A DNA stretch of 36,704 bases from Pseudomonas libanensis (GCF_001439685.1 NZ_JYLH01000027.1:1-36704); one strand, 5' to 3'. Numbered from the stretch's first letter, positions 23,176 through 30,984 are shown. Made by a program: numbers and translations. Notes: a model not told the origin generated them from the sequence alone.

Positions 23176-23919
23176 ATGTCGCTACGCGTCTGCATCCTGG
23201 AAACCGATATCCTGCGTCCAGGCTTGATCGATCAGTACCAAGGTTACGGGCAGATGTTCAAGCGCCTGTTCGCCAAGCAACCGATTGCCGCCGAATTTGT
23301 CGTCTACAACGTGGTGCAGGGCGAATACCCACCGGATGACGAAGTGTTTGATGCATACCTGATCACCGGCAGCAAGGCCGACTCGTTCGGCACTGACCCT
23401 TGGATCCAGACCCTCAAGACCTATGTGCTCGAGCGCTACGAGCGCGGTGACAAGCTGTTGGGTATCTGCTTCGGCCATCAACTCCTGGCATTGCTGCTCG
23501 GCGGCAAGACTGAGCGCGCGAGCCAAGGCTGGGGCATGGGCATCCATGACTACAAGCTGGATGCCAAGGCCCCATGGATGAGCCCCGAGGTGCCGGAGCT
23601 GACGCTATTGATCAGCCACCAGGACCAGGTCACGACCTTGCCGGAAAATGCCACGGTCATTGCCTCCAGTGAGTTTTGCCCGATTGCCGCTTACCACATC
23701 GGTGACCAGGTGTTGTGTTTCCAGGGGCACCCGGAATTTGTCCAGGACTATTCCCGCGAGTTGCTGGAGATTCTTCAGACAACCCTGGGGGAAAAGGTTT
23801 ACACCAACGGCGTTGCCAGCCTGGAACGCGACCATCACGGAGCAACCGTGGCGGAGTGGATGATGCGTTTTGTCGCCCACAAGCCCGACGCCAGCGTTAA
23901 AGCCAGCCCGAACGCTTGA
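23176..23919 (+). CDS. Class I glutamine amidotransferase
   Basis: A 247-residue stand-alone glutaminase domain that hydrolyses glutamine and hands ammonia or a glutamyl group to a partner. The catalytic triad is C98 in LGICFGHQ, with H185 and E187 in QGHPEF. The family includes GMP-synthase-like proteins and gamma-glutamyl hydrolases; which reaction this one does is not readable from sequence. ATG 23176 has a poor ribosome-binding site (CAGG 10 bases upstream). Its last 23 bases overlap the convergent CorA-type gene. Confidence 0.9.
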   Translation: MSLRVCILETDILRPGLIDQYQGYGQMFKRLFAKQPIAAEFVVYNVVQGEYPPDDEVFDAYLITGSKADSFGTDPWIQTLKTYVLERYERGDKLLGICFGHQLLALLLGGKTERASQGWGMGIHDYKLDAKAPWMSPEVPELTLLISHQDQVTTLPENATVIASSEFCPIAAYHIGDQVLCFQGHPEFVQDYSRELLEILQTTLGEKVYTNGVASLERDHHGATVAEWMMRFVAHKPDASVKASPNA

Positions 23920-24868
23920 AGCTGGCCCATAAACCTGTACAGCCCAGCGCAATAAACCCGAGCACCGCAAAATAGCCGTAGTGCCATTGCAGCTCGGGCA
24001 TGTTCTGGAAGTTCATCCCATAAATCCCCGCCACTGCCGTGGGGAATGCCAGGATCGCCGCCCACGCGGCGAACTTGCGCTGCACCACGCTCTGGCGCGA
24101 GGCCTCCAGCAACACACCGATCTCGATGGTCTGGCTGGCGATATCGCGCAGGGTGGTGAGGTCCTCCATCTGCCGCGTTACATGGATCTGCACGTCGCGG
24201 AAGTAGGGGCGCATGTTCTTGTCGATAAACGGAAAGCTCAGCTTCTGCAGCTCCTGGCTGATCTCCACCATCGGTGCCACATAGCGCTTGAGCCGCAGCA
24301 CGTCGCGGCGCAGGCCGTGCAGGTTCTGGATATCGCCCTCGCTCAGCGAGCTGCACAGCACGTTGCGCTCCAGCTCATCAATCTCCGCATGGATCGCCTC
24401 GCTCACCGGCTGGTAGTTTTCGGTGACGAAATCCAGCAGCGCATAGAGTACGAAGTCTTCCCCATGCTCCAGCAGCAGTGGTCGCGCTTCACAACGTTGG
24501 CGCACAAAACCGTAGGACGCCGAATGACCATTGCGTGCGGTGATGATGTAGCCGTTGCCGGCAAAGATATGGGTTTCGATAAACTCCAGCTTGCCGTTCT
24601 CGCGCACCGGTGAATAGGTGACGATAAACAGCGCGTCGCCGAAGGTTTCCAGCTTCGGGCGGCTGTGCTTTTCCATGGCGTCTTCAATGGCCAGTTCGTG
24701 CAGGTTGAACTGGCGTTGCAGGTTGTTCAACTCCTGGGCGCTGGGCTCTTCCAGGCCGATCCACACAAAGTGTCCGGGTTTGGCGGCCCAGGCCGCGCCT
24801 TCATCGAGGGTGATATCCGAGACTTTCTTTCCGGCGCTGTAGACGGCGGCCGCAACAACTCTACCCAT
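23897..24868 (-). CDS. CorA-family divalent metal ion transporter
   Basis: A 323-residue CorA-type channel for magnesium, cobalt or, in ZntB-like members, zinc. It has a large cytoplasmic N-terminal domain (about 1-255), then two C-terminal transmembrane helices with the signature YGMNFQNMPE between them (GMN near residue 284). The N-terminus reads MGRVVAAAVYSAGKK. A GTG 12 bases upstream (24880) would add MINT; I chose ATG 24868 because AGAAGTG lies in front of it, but both are possible. It converges on the amidotransferase gene with a 23-bp overlap. Confidence 0.93.
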   Translation of the reverse strand: MGRVVAAAVYSAGKKVSDITLDEGAAWAAKPGHFVWIGLEEPSAQELNNLQRQFNLHELAIEDAMEKHSRPKLETFGDALFIVTYSPVRENGKLEFIETHIFAGNGYIITARNGHSASYGFVRQRCEARPLLLEHGEDFVLYALLDFVTENYQPVSEAIHAEIDELERNVLCSSLSEGDIQNLHGLRRDVLRLKRYVAPMVEISQELQKLSFPFIDKNMRPYFRDVQIHVTRQMEDLTTLRDIASQTIEIGVLLEASRQSVVQRKFAAWAAILAFPTAVAGIYGMNFQNMPELQWHYGYFAVLGFIALGCTGLWASFKRSGWL

Positions 24869-24988
24869 GGTGTTGATCACTTCTTATCAAGAGGACAGAT
24901 GTTGGGCAGCTTAGCTGGAAGCGAGTTCTATTGTTGTTGATCGTTCCTACGCTCCGCGTCACCCTGAACAGGGCTGAAGCCCGAGCGG

Positions 24989-25714
24989 TTACAACGGCGT
25001 TTGCAGTTCGCGATCCATCCGGGCAATGCACTCACCCATCTGCGTCTGACAGGCCATCATTAACTGAGGGATATCGTCCGCTGTCAGGCCAATCGTAGGA
25101 ATCGGCGGCAACGAACGTATGAGCACATCCCCACTGTCCCAACGATTGAGCTTCATCTGCTTCACATAAGTGCTGACACACACCTGCACGATCGGCACGC
25201 CGGCCGCAATTGCCATATGAAACGCACCTTTCTTGAACGGCAACAGCCCTTTGCCCAGGTTGCGCGTGCCTTCGGGGAACACCCAGATCGAGGTGTCCTC
25301 ATGCTGCAACGTGTGGGTGGTGGTAAGCATGGCACGCCGCGCCTTGTGTGCATTGCCGCGGTCGATCAGCACATTGCCCGCCAGCCAGAACAACTGGCCG
25401 AACAGCGGCACCCATTTAAGGCTCTTCTTGGCGATGCATACGGTGCGGTGCGGCACTACATTGCCAAGTACAAAGAGGTCGTAATTGGACTGATGGTTGG
25501 CGATCACCACACAGGTACCGGGTTTGTTGCGCAGCGAGTCGACATCTGTCTTCACCTTCAGGCGCAAAATCCACATGGCCGGTAATGCGTAAAGACGGGC
25601 GCAGAGGCGGCTGTTGTCCGGGTTGAATGGCCGACACACCCCTAAAATTACGCCCAGTACCCCGGCGATCATAAAGTGCAGGCCCATCAACAGCATACGT
25701 AACAGAAAAAGCAT
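24989..25714 (-). CDS. 1-acyl-sn-glycerol-3-phosphate acyltransferase (PlsC type)
   Basis: A 241-residue membrane-bound acyltransferase that adds an acyl chain to lysophosphatidic acid or a related lysolipid. The HX4D catalytic motif is NHQSNYD (H74, D79), and FPEGTRNLGKG near residue 148 binds the phosphate. The N-terminus is hydrophobic (MLFLLRMLLMGLHF). The frame continues upstream to TTG 25774, but a promoter with its -35 at 25769-25774 makes that start untenable, so ATG 25714 is used. Confidence 0.9.
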   Translation of the reverse strand: MLFLLRMLLMGLHFMIAGVLGVILGVCRPFNPDNSRLCARLYALPAMWILRLKVKTDVDSLRNKPGTCVVIANHQSNYDLFVLGNVVPHRTVCIAKKSLKWVPLFGQLFWLAGNVLIDRGNAHKARRAMLTTTHTLQHEDTSIWVFPEGTRNLGKGLLPFKKGAFHMAIAAGVPIVQVCVSTYVKQMKLNRWDSGDVLIRSLPPIPTIGLTADDIPQLMMACQTQMGECIARMDRELQTPL

Positions 25715-25745
25715 CGAAACGGCCCATCGGGACAAAAGGTGGCGC

Positions 25746-25774
25746 AGTGTACGGATGTGCACTGTATTCGGCAA
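25746..25774 (-). promoter_or_regulatory. Promoter of the PlsC-type gene
   Basis: On the minus strand TTGCCG (25769-25774) and TACACT (25746-25751) are 17 bp apart, placing the start near 25739 and a leader of about 25 bases before ATG 25714. Confidence 0.55.
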
Positions 25775-25879
25775 TTGCCCCTACAGAGGTAGGAGATAGG
25801 CGATGTTTAAGCGCATGTTTCTACGCATGCCAATAACGGCTGCCCAGAGCGGCTACAGATGTTTCGGGTTTATTTGTAA

Positions 25880-25904
25880 GAAAAAGCCCGATACTGGATC
25901 GGGC
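25880..25904 (-). terminator. Rho-independent terminator of the crotonase gene
   Basis: GCCCGAT (25886-25892) pairs with ATCGGGC (25898-25904) around an ACTGG loop. Five A at 25881-25885 become a U-run on the minus strand, 22 bases after the crotonase stop. Confidence 0.9.
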
Positions 25905-25926
25905 GTTGATAAAGCAGGTGTAGGAG

Positions 25927-26619
25927 TTAACTCAGGTTATGGCCTTGATCCTGGATGATTGCTTCGTCCAGAGCTTCCAGCAGCGCCCGGCGCACTTTTA
26001 ACTTGGTGTGCTTGTGAGCGTTCATATTGATCTTCTTCAATTGCCGCGCCGCCTCCAGGGCTGCCGCGTGCAATTCTTCCGGTGCCACGACCTTATCGAG
26101 GAAGCCTGCTTGCAAGGCGCCTTGCGGATCAAACATTTCGGCATTGATCACCGACCGGTGAAATGCCGACTTGCGCAGACGATCCCGCGCCAGCTCGATA
26201 CCAGCGTGGTGCATGGTCATGCCGATTGCCACTTCATTCAGACCAATGCTGAATGGTCCCTCGACGCCGATCCGATAATCCGCCGACAACAACAGGAACG
26301 CACCCTTGGCCACCGCATGTCCAGGGCACGCCACGATCACCGGGAACGGATGCGCCAACAAGCGCCGCGCCAGGGTCGAGCCCGACGTCACCAGGCTGAT
26401 CGCTTCTTTAGGGCCGGCCGTCATCACCTTCAAATCATAACCACCCGACAAAATCCCCGGCGTGCCCGTGATGATCACCACTGCCCGATCTTTCTCGGCC
26501 TGATCCAGCGCAGCATTGAATTCGCTGACCACCGCCGGAGAAATGGCATTGACCTTGCCGTTGCTCAAGGTCAGGGTCGCGATACCGTCTTCGAAGTGGT
26601 AGGCAATCAACTCACTCAT
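25927..26619 (-). CDS. Enoyl-CoA hydratase/isomerase family protein (crotonase)
   Basis: A 230-residue crotonase-fold protein. The CoA-binding/oxyanion loop is ITGTPGILSGGYDLKVM near residues 50-66, and the second motif VACPGHAVAKGAFLLLSADYRIG near 95-117. The usual catalytic glutamates are not obvious (H99 and K103 occupy that stretch), so the reaction may not be hydration. ATG 26619 has AAGGA 8 bases upstream; the frame from 26676 is a longer alternative without such a site. It stands alone with its own terminator. Confidence 0.88.
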   Translation of the reverse strand: MSELIAYHFEDGIATLTLSNGKVNAISPAVVSEFNAALDQAEKDRAVVIITGTPGILSGGYDLKVMTAGPKEAISLVTSGSTLARRLLAHPFPVIVACPGHAVAKGAFLLLSADYRIGVEGPFSIGLNEVAIGMTMHHAGIELARDRLRKSAFHRSVINAEMFDPQGALQAGFLDKVVAPEELHAAALEAARQLKKINMNAHKHTKLKVRRALLEALDEAIIQDQGHNLS

Positions 26620-26940
26620 GACGCGGTTCCTTGTAGGGCTTGTTATAGAGAGAATGCAACAGACGTTACCCACCACGCCCGCCTGGGTAAAGCGCTGTGA
26701 CTGACTACCCAGTCAGGCTTTTCCCCTATGCCCAAGGGTAGACGTCCCGCGGCACAGCGCAGCAGTCCCGCAAAACCGGTGCTGGGCCTGCCCAAGAATG
26801 GCAGAAACACTACCCGTTACCGGGTGCGCCACGGCATAACCGTCTAACCGCATGAAAATTCTGAAAAAAACCTTTGCCATCAGAAAGGCTTTCGACTACA
26901 TTAGCGCGCCTCGACAGACTGAACTGGTTTGCCGAGATAC

Positions 26941-27030
26941 GGTGAAGTGTCCGAGTGGCTTAAGGAGCACGCCTGGAAAGTGTGTATACAAGAAATTGTA
27001 TCGAGAGTTCGAATCTCTCCTTCACCGCCA
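26941..27030 (+). tRNA. tRNA-Ser(GGA)
   Basis: Acceptor stem GGTGAAG (26941-26947) pairs with CTTCACC (27020-27026). The anticodon stem CACGC/GTGTG closes a loop CTGGAAA with anticodon GGA, and a long variable arm (type II) is present. The T arm contains GAGAG-TTCGAAT-CTCTC. The discriminator G and the encoded CCA end at 27030. Confidence 0.97.
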
Positions 27031-27044
27031 AATTCGATGTAAAC

Positions 27045-27079
27045 AAAACCCCTGGTTTCGAGAGAAACCAGGGGTTTTG
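27045..27079 (+). terminator. Rho-independent terminator of tRNA-Ser
   Basis: A perfect 15-bp stem, AAAACCCCTGGTTTC (27045-27059) with GAAACCAGGGGTTTT (27064-27078), loop GAGA. It begins 15 bases after the tRNA. Confidence 0.95.
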
Positions 27080-27210
27080 TGATTTCTGGGGTTTGAAAAG
27101 TCCAGCTTTATCAGGTCATACGCTTATGAACGGCTCTTGTTGCGGCTTCTTGTCTAGTCGCCTCAGGTGTCGAAGGAATTGTAGATTCTTGGCGTATGGG
27201 ATCAAGGTTG

Positions 27211-27235
27211 TGCTAGAGAAAATATTTCTCTAGCA
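27211..27235. promoter_or_regulatory. Perfect 11-bp inverted repeat before the DUF4160 gene
   Basis: TGCTAGAGAAA (27211-27221) and TTTCTCTAGCA (27225-27235) flank ATA. The repeat ends 9 bases before ATG 27245. A possible promoter, TTGTGC (27208-27213) with TAGCAT (27231-27236) at 17 bp, would put most of the repeat between -35 and -10 and make the mRNA nearly leaderless. Autoregulation by the HTH-containing downstream protein is an inference. Confidence 0.6.
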
Positions 27236-27244
27236 TCTACCGTC

Positions 27245-27478
27245 ATGGCTACCCTTCATACTGAACAAAACTGGAAAATAAAAATCTATCCCGACGACCA
27301 CGCGCCGCCGCATTTTCACGTGCAGACGCCGGATGGTGAGTCGCTGATTCAGATAGAAGGGCTTGTTGTGCTCGGTACAGGCGCCGAGAAGAAAGCCTTG
27401 AAAGCTGCCCTGCTTTGGGCAAAAGCTCATATCGCTGATCTTAAACGGGTATGGGATGAACAAAACCGGAGGGACTGA
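27245..27478 (+). CDS. DUF4160 domain protein
   Basis: A 77-residue protein with the DUF4160 pattern: IKIYPDDHAPPHFHVQTPDG (residues 12-31, the HxxPHFHV core), then a helical C-terminus WAKAHIADLKRVWDEQN. No ribosome-binding site precedes ATG 27245. The DUF2442 gene begins 3 bases after the stop, so the two are co-translated. DUF4160/DUF2442 pairs recur in bacterial accessory DNA with a toxin-antitoxin-like layout, but activity is not established for this pair. The gene and its surroundings are more AT-rich than the neighbours. Confidence 0.85.
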   Translation: MATLHTEQNWKIKIYPDDHAPPHFHVQTPDGESLIQIEGLVVLGTGAEKKALKAALLWAKAHIADLKRVWDEQNRRD

Positions 27479-27481
27479 CAT

Positions 27482-27940
27482 ATGACCAGCAAGCTTCGCA
27501 TTTCTGCTGTGCAACCAGTTGCCGGCAAGCATGCCTTAGAGATCGAATGGAACAACGGTAAGCGCCACACTGTTGACCTCACCGATCATATAAATACTTT
27601 TCCTGTGCTCACACCACTCTTGGATTTGGCGCTATTCAGCCAAGTGAAAGTTGGTGAGTGGGGCTTTGATGTGACATGGGGTAATGACCTGGAACTGTCC
27701 GCTGTCACGTTGCACCGTCTGGCGTTGGAGCAATCTGGTGAGGTCATGCTGACCCAGGATTTCAGAAAGTGGATGCTCAGTAACAATTTATCCCTTTCCG
27801 CAGCTGCTGTTGAACTGGGCTTTTCTCGTAGGACTATCACCGCGTACAGCAGTGGTGCTGCGCTTATTCCCAAGCATGTCGGGTTGGCATGTAGGGGGTG
27901 GGAGTATGAGCATAAAGGTTACACGGGCCACCACGCTTAA
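27482..27940 (+). CDS. DUF2442 domain protein with C-terminal helix-turn-helix
   Basis: A 152-residue protein. The N-terminal DUF2442 domain (about 1-95) has WNNGKRHTVDLTDHI and FSQVKVGEWGFDVTW. The C-terminal part (about 96-140) has LSLSAAAVELGFSRRTITAYSSG, which reads as a Cro/XRE-like helix-turn-helix. This would suit the DNA-binding partner of the pair. GGAGG lies about 11 bases before ATG 27482. It may act as antitoxin and repressor of the operon through the inverted repeat at 27211-27235. Confidence 0.82.
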   Translation: MTSKLRISAVQPVAGKHALEIEWNNGKRHTVDLTDHINTFPVLTPLLDLALFSQVKVGEWGFDVTWGNDLELSAVTLHRLALEQSGEVMLTQDFRKWMLSNNLSLSAAAVELGFSRRTITAYSSGAALIPKHVGLACRGWEYEHKGYTGHHA

Positions 27941-27955
27941 ACGGGCCTGTTTTCC

Positions 27956-27984
27956 ATCAGGGCGGCCAATAGAGCCGCCCTGAT
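27956..27984. terminator. Strong convergent-end hairpin without a U-run
   Basis: ATCAGGGCGGC (27956-27966) pairs perfectly over 11 bases with GCCGCCCTGAT (27974-27984) around CAATAGA. It lies between the ends of the DUF2442 and EamA genes. Neither flank has a good U-run (TTTT lies on the wrong side for the plus strand; for the minus strand GGAAAAC follows), so it may be a transcript-end stabiliser. Confidence 0.5.
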
Positions 27985-27999
27985 ACATCCGCACCACTC

Positions 28000-29040
28000 T
28001 CAATGCCTATGCCGATGATGCACATCCGGAAAATGCGCATGGCTGTGCTTGATCACCTTGTGAACATGCACATGGCTATGAGGCTGCGCCGAATCCCACT
28101 CAAACCCATGCTCATGCTGATGATGCTCATCATGCACATGCCGATGCCCATGTTCCGTCGCTTCATGCAGATGCTCATGGGCATGCCGTTCCGTCAGGTG
28201 CAGCCACACGCCCACGGCCATCAGCGCGGAGGCAATCCAGAACGCCAGGGTCACCGACTCTCCAAACACCAGCAAGGCCACTGCGGCGCCGAGAAAGGGC
28301 GCCGTCGAGAAGTAGGCGCCGGTGCGCGCACTGCCCAGCCCGCGTAACGCCAGCACAAACATGACCAGGCTGACCCCATACCCCAGGAACCCCACCACCA
28401 GGATCGGCGCCAGTTGCGCCAGGCCGGGAATCTGCGCCCCGAGGTAAAGCGCCAGGCTGCAATTCACAATCCCCGCAATCAGACCCTTGGCGCCGGCGAT
28501 AAACAGCGCGTCAGACGCCGACACCTTGCGCGTCAAGTTGTTATCAATGCCCCAGCACAAGCACGCCAGCGCAACGGCAAGGGGCCCGATCCAGTCCTGG
28601 CTGGCGCCGTCAGCGCCGGTCCATGACAACACCGCGCCGCCCAGCACAATCGCGATCATGCCAAGCACGATGCGGCGGTCTGCGTTTTCCCTGAATACGA
28701 CCCAGGCGATCACGGCGGTCAGCACCGATTCAAGGTTGAGCATCAGCGAGGCGGTAGCGCTGGCGGTACGGGTCAGGCCGAACATGAGGGCGACGGGTCC
28801 GAGGATGCCGCCGAAGGCGATGGCGCCAAGTAGCCAGGGCCATTCCGATGGGGTCAACCCGGTAGGTGCCCAGCCGCGATCGCGGATCAGGCGTACGCCA
28901 GCAAGGCCAATGCCGCTGCCGAAGTAGAGCAGGCCGGCGAGCAGTATGGGCGAGAGGTCCAGGCCGAGGCTTTTGGCGAGCGGGGTGCTGGCGCCGAACA
29001 GGGCGGCGGCGGCGAGGGCGTAAACAATACTGAGGTTCAT
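28000..29040 (-). CDS. EamA/DMT family transporter with histidine-rich tail
   Basis: A 346-residue inner-membrane protein with two EamA repeats (about ten hydrophobic segments over residues 1-282). After the last segment (ALMAVGVWLHLTER) it carries a cytoplasmic-type tail of about 65 residues in which roughly 25 are histidine (HAHEHLHE, HGHRHVHDEHHQHEHG, HSHVHVHK, HSHAHFPDVHHRHRH). Such tails bind zinc, nickel or cobalt. This suggests a metal-linked transporter, but the substrate is unknown. ATG 29040 with GAGGA upstream is used; the frame from 29067 is longer without better support. Confidence 0.88.
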   Translation of the reverse strand: MNLSIVYALAAAALFGASTPLAKSLGLDLSPILLAGLLYFGSGIGLAGVRLIRDRGWAPTGLTPSEWPWLLGAIAFGGILGPVALMFGLTRTASATASLMLNLESVLTAVIAWVVFRENADRRIVLGMIAIVLGGAVLSWTGADGASQDWIGPLAVALACLCWGIDNNLTRKVSASDALFIAGAKGLIAGIVNCSLALYLGAQIPGLAQLAPILVVGFLGYGVSLVMFVLALRGLGSARTGAYFSTAPFLGAAVALLVFGESVTLAFWIASALMAVGVWLHLTERHAHEHLHEATEHGHRHVHDEHHQHEHGFEWDSAQPHSHVHVHKVIKHSHAHFPDVHHRHRH

Positions 29041-29110
29041 GGGCCATCCTCGGCAAGTCCGGCCCATGATACGTCGAATGCCGGGGTCGGCGCCCTGGCA
29101 TTTTCGTGCT

Positions 29111-29446
29111 TTATTGCGCGGTTTTCAGCTTGATCACATCACCGGAAATCTTGGTGGTGTAGCCGTTCAGTACCCAGGCCCAGAACCACTTTTCCTGCAC
29201 TTGGGTGTTGATCAGCGCATCGCCGCCTTTGGCTTTGATGGCTGCATCCTGAGCGCGTACGAAGCGGTTGTTCTGGCCAATCGGGATAACGCCCAGCAGC
29301 ATGATGCCGGTGGCGCTGGCTTCGCTGTGGCCGAGGACGGTGTATTGGCTGGCGTCGTATTGCGGGGTTTTCATGGCGGTGCCGGTGCAACCTGCCAGGG
29401 TGAAACCAAGAACGGCTGCTGCAACTACTTTACTGACGTATTTCAC
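29111..29446 (-). CDS. Small lipoprotein of unknown function
   Basis: A 111-residue lipoprotein: MKYVSKVVAAAVLGFTLAGC gives an N-terminal signal with lipobox LAGC (C20), then a compact domain (about 25-110) with GHSEASATGIMLLGVIPIGQNNRFVRAQDAAIKAKGGDALIN-type content of alternating hydrophobic residues. I do not recognise a named domain. GTG 29446 is the start because GGAG lies 6 bases upstream; an ATG four codons earlier has no such site. It follows nothing as an operon and is probably monocistronic. Confidence 0.78.
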   Translation of the reverse strand: MKYVSKVVAAAVLGFTLAGCTGTAMKTPQYDASQYTVLGHSEASATGIMLLGVIPIGQNNRFVRAQDAAIKAKGGDALINTQVQEKWFWAWVLNGYTTKISGDVIKLKTAQ

Positions 29447-29576
29447 TTGTAACTCCATGGACTCAATCTCGAGATTCAATTCTCGGGGGGCACCACTTTA
29501 ATCGCTCAGATGGCAGATTGAAAACAATCGGCAAAGGTTTCATGTGTATGTGGCGACTGTCAGGCCGCCATTGGGA

Positions 29577-29593
29577 GCAAGCCCCCTTCCACA
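29577..29593 (-). repeat. Decayed single REP arm
   Basis: On the minus strand GTGGAAGGGGGCTTGC differs by one base from the GTGGGAGGGGGCTTGC arm of the REPIN at 33855-33941. The facing arm is lost. It lies 14 bases after the end of the DUF4337 gene. Confidence 0.55.
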
Positions 29594-29607
29594 TTTGCCC
29601 GTGTGGG

Positions 29608-30186
29608 TCAGAGATGCAGCGATGCCAGGCTGCCCAGCACCACAGCCACTGCGCCGGCCGTATACGACATGCGTTTGAGCCATTCCTTACGGGTGAGCAA
29701 GGTGATCGCCGCCAACGAAATCGCGATCTGAATTACTGTCATTGCCTGGGCCCAGCGATGGTGCTGGTGCAGTGCCTGCTCGGATTTCTGATCCCATTGC
29801 CGTGAGGTGGCCTCCAGCTTCTCGGCTTGCTTGCGCACGTCTTCCTTCTGCTTTTTGTAGCGCTCGATCTCATCCGTGTAGTGCGCCGCATCCACGCCGG
29901 GAATATGGGTGGCCAACTCCGCAAGGTTCTGGCGGCTGGATTTGGCCTGGTAGTAGTTCCATTGGTTGGCGGCTTCGGTCTTGATGATGGCGGCGTTGTT
30001 CTTGTCCATTGCCGCTTCGCTTTCGCTGGAGCCGGCCTGGTAGCTGAGCATGGCGCCGACGGTGGCCATGATGGCGGTCATCACGGCGATGCGGCTGGCG
30101 AAAGTATCGCCGCGGCCGTGGGCGTGTTCGGTGGTGTGCTCGAGATGTTTTTCGTGGGGGCTGGGGACTTCGAAGGCTTCGGACAT
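29608..30186 (-). CDS. DUF4337 domain membrane protein
   Basis: A 192-residue protein: a soluble N-terminus with histidines (EKHLEHTTEHAHGRGD), a transmembrane segment (IAVMTAIMATVGAMLSYQAG, about 33-52), a long charged helical region (about 55-145, likely coiled coil) and two C-terminal membrane segments (about 148-190). This is the DUF4337 layout. The function is unknown. No strong ribosome-binding site precedes ATG 30186. Confidence 0.85.
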   Translation of the reverse strand: MSEAFEVPSPHEKHLEHTTEHAHGRGDTFASRIAVMTAIMATVGAMLSYQAGSSESEAAMDKNNAAIIKTEAANQWNYYQAKSSRQNLAELATHIPGVDAAHYTDEIERYKKQKEDVRKQAEKLEATSRQWDQKSEQALHQHHRWAQAMTVIQIAISLAAITLLTRKEWLKRMSYTAGAVAVVLGSLASLHL

Positions 30187-30240
30187 GGCGGCGTCTGCGA
30201 ACGGATTGAGGTGGGCTGATTCTTCACCAGCGCAGCTGTC

Positions 30241-30606
30241 TCAAGCCTGTACGTAACGCCGGATAACCCGCCCGTACACCGCGAGGTTAACCAACACCAC
30301 CACGGCTCCCAGCGCCAGCTGAATATTGGCGGTCAGGCCGGCGGGGTAGATCAGCGTCAGGATGTAGTGCTCGATAAACCCGCCGCCATAACCGTCTTGC
30401 CCGGCCAGGTGGCGCAACAGGTTTTCCCAACGGGTGAGCGGGCAGGGCAGGTGCAGCACCTCCACAGCGATGCCCCAGGCAACGGCGGGCAAATGCAGCC
30501 ACATCACTCGAGGCCATTTCAGGGTGAGCAGGCCGCCGAACAGCACGAACAGGATAAAGCTCAGGTGAAACAGCACGAGGCCGTCGGCAGCTAAACGATA
30601 GAGCAT
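30241..30606 (-). CDS. DUF2784 domain membrane protein
   Basis: A 121-residue membrane protein with four hydrophobic stretches and the DUF2784 block LHLPAVAWGIAVEVLHLPCPLTRWEN (near 37-62), where L-PCPLT-WE is typical. The role is unknown. It starts 51 bases after the stop of the XRE-type regulator gene on the same strand, so the two may share a transcript. The DUF4337 gene starts 54 bases further down. Confidence 0.85.
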   Translation of the reverse strand: MLYRLAADGLVLFHLSFILFVLFGGLLTLKWPRVMWLHLPAVAWGIAVEVLHLPCPLTRWENLLRHLAGQDGYGGGFIEHYILTLIYPAGLTANIQLALGAVVVLVNLAVYGRVIRRYVQA

Positions 30607-30657
30607 GCTTGAGCTCGATTTGAGGTGAAGGGGGGCGCGAATCTTGCGGGTTGACGT

Positions 30658-30984
30658 TTATATCTCCAGTTGGCTGGCATTGATACCGAACGCCTTGGCA
30701 ATTTTTTCCCGCGTGGTCCGTCGAGGTTTATTGACCGCCTCTTGCTGGGCAAAGGCAGGTTGTGAAATACCCAGGCGCCTGGCGACCTCTTCCTGGGTCA
30801 GGTTCAGGTGTTCGCGCCAGGCTCGGATAGGTGTCGCGCCATCCACCAGGCGGCTGACTACCGCATGGGGGATCAGGTTTGGATCGTTTTGCCGCGATAC
30901 ATAGTGTTCATAGGGAATCACCACGAAGGCTGGCTTGCCCTCCGTATTGTGGATGATCTGTACGGCAGTAGGTTCGCTCGTCAC
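30658..30984 (-). CDS. Antitoxin-like XRE-family regulator
   Basis: A 108-residue protein with an N-terminal part resembling Phd/prevent-host-death-type antitoxins (VQIIHNTEGKPAFVVIPYEHY, residues 8-28) and a C-terminal XRE helix-turn-helix (about 50-108; LNLTQEEVARRLGISQPAFAQQE). GTG 30984 is the start because AAGAGG lies about 8 bases upstream; the frame extends to 31170 but the extension looks non-coding. No toxin-like gene is adjacent on either side, so it is an orphan antitoxin or a plain regulator. The upstream region is AT-rich with TTGTAA and two ATAAG repeats. Confidence 0.8.
   Translation of the reverse strand: MTSEPTAVQIIHNTEGKPAFVVIPYEHYVSRQNDPNLIPHAVVSRLVDGATPIRAWREHLNLTQEEVARRLGISQPAFAQQEAVNKPRRTTREKIAKAFGINASQLEI

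Noticed and set aside
25803..25964. Plus-strand frame of 53 codons with a good ribosome-binding site (GGAG before ATG 25803)
   Set aside because: It runs through the minus-strand terminator at 25880-25904 and into the crotonase gene in antisense; composition is unremarkable. Kept only as a weak possibility.
27031..27244. Attachment-site repeat of the tRNA-Ser 3' end marking an integrated island
   Set aside because: I found no second copy of the tRNA end downstream in the window, and no integrase gene. The AT-richer stretch is small.
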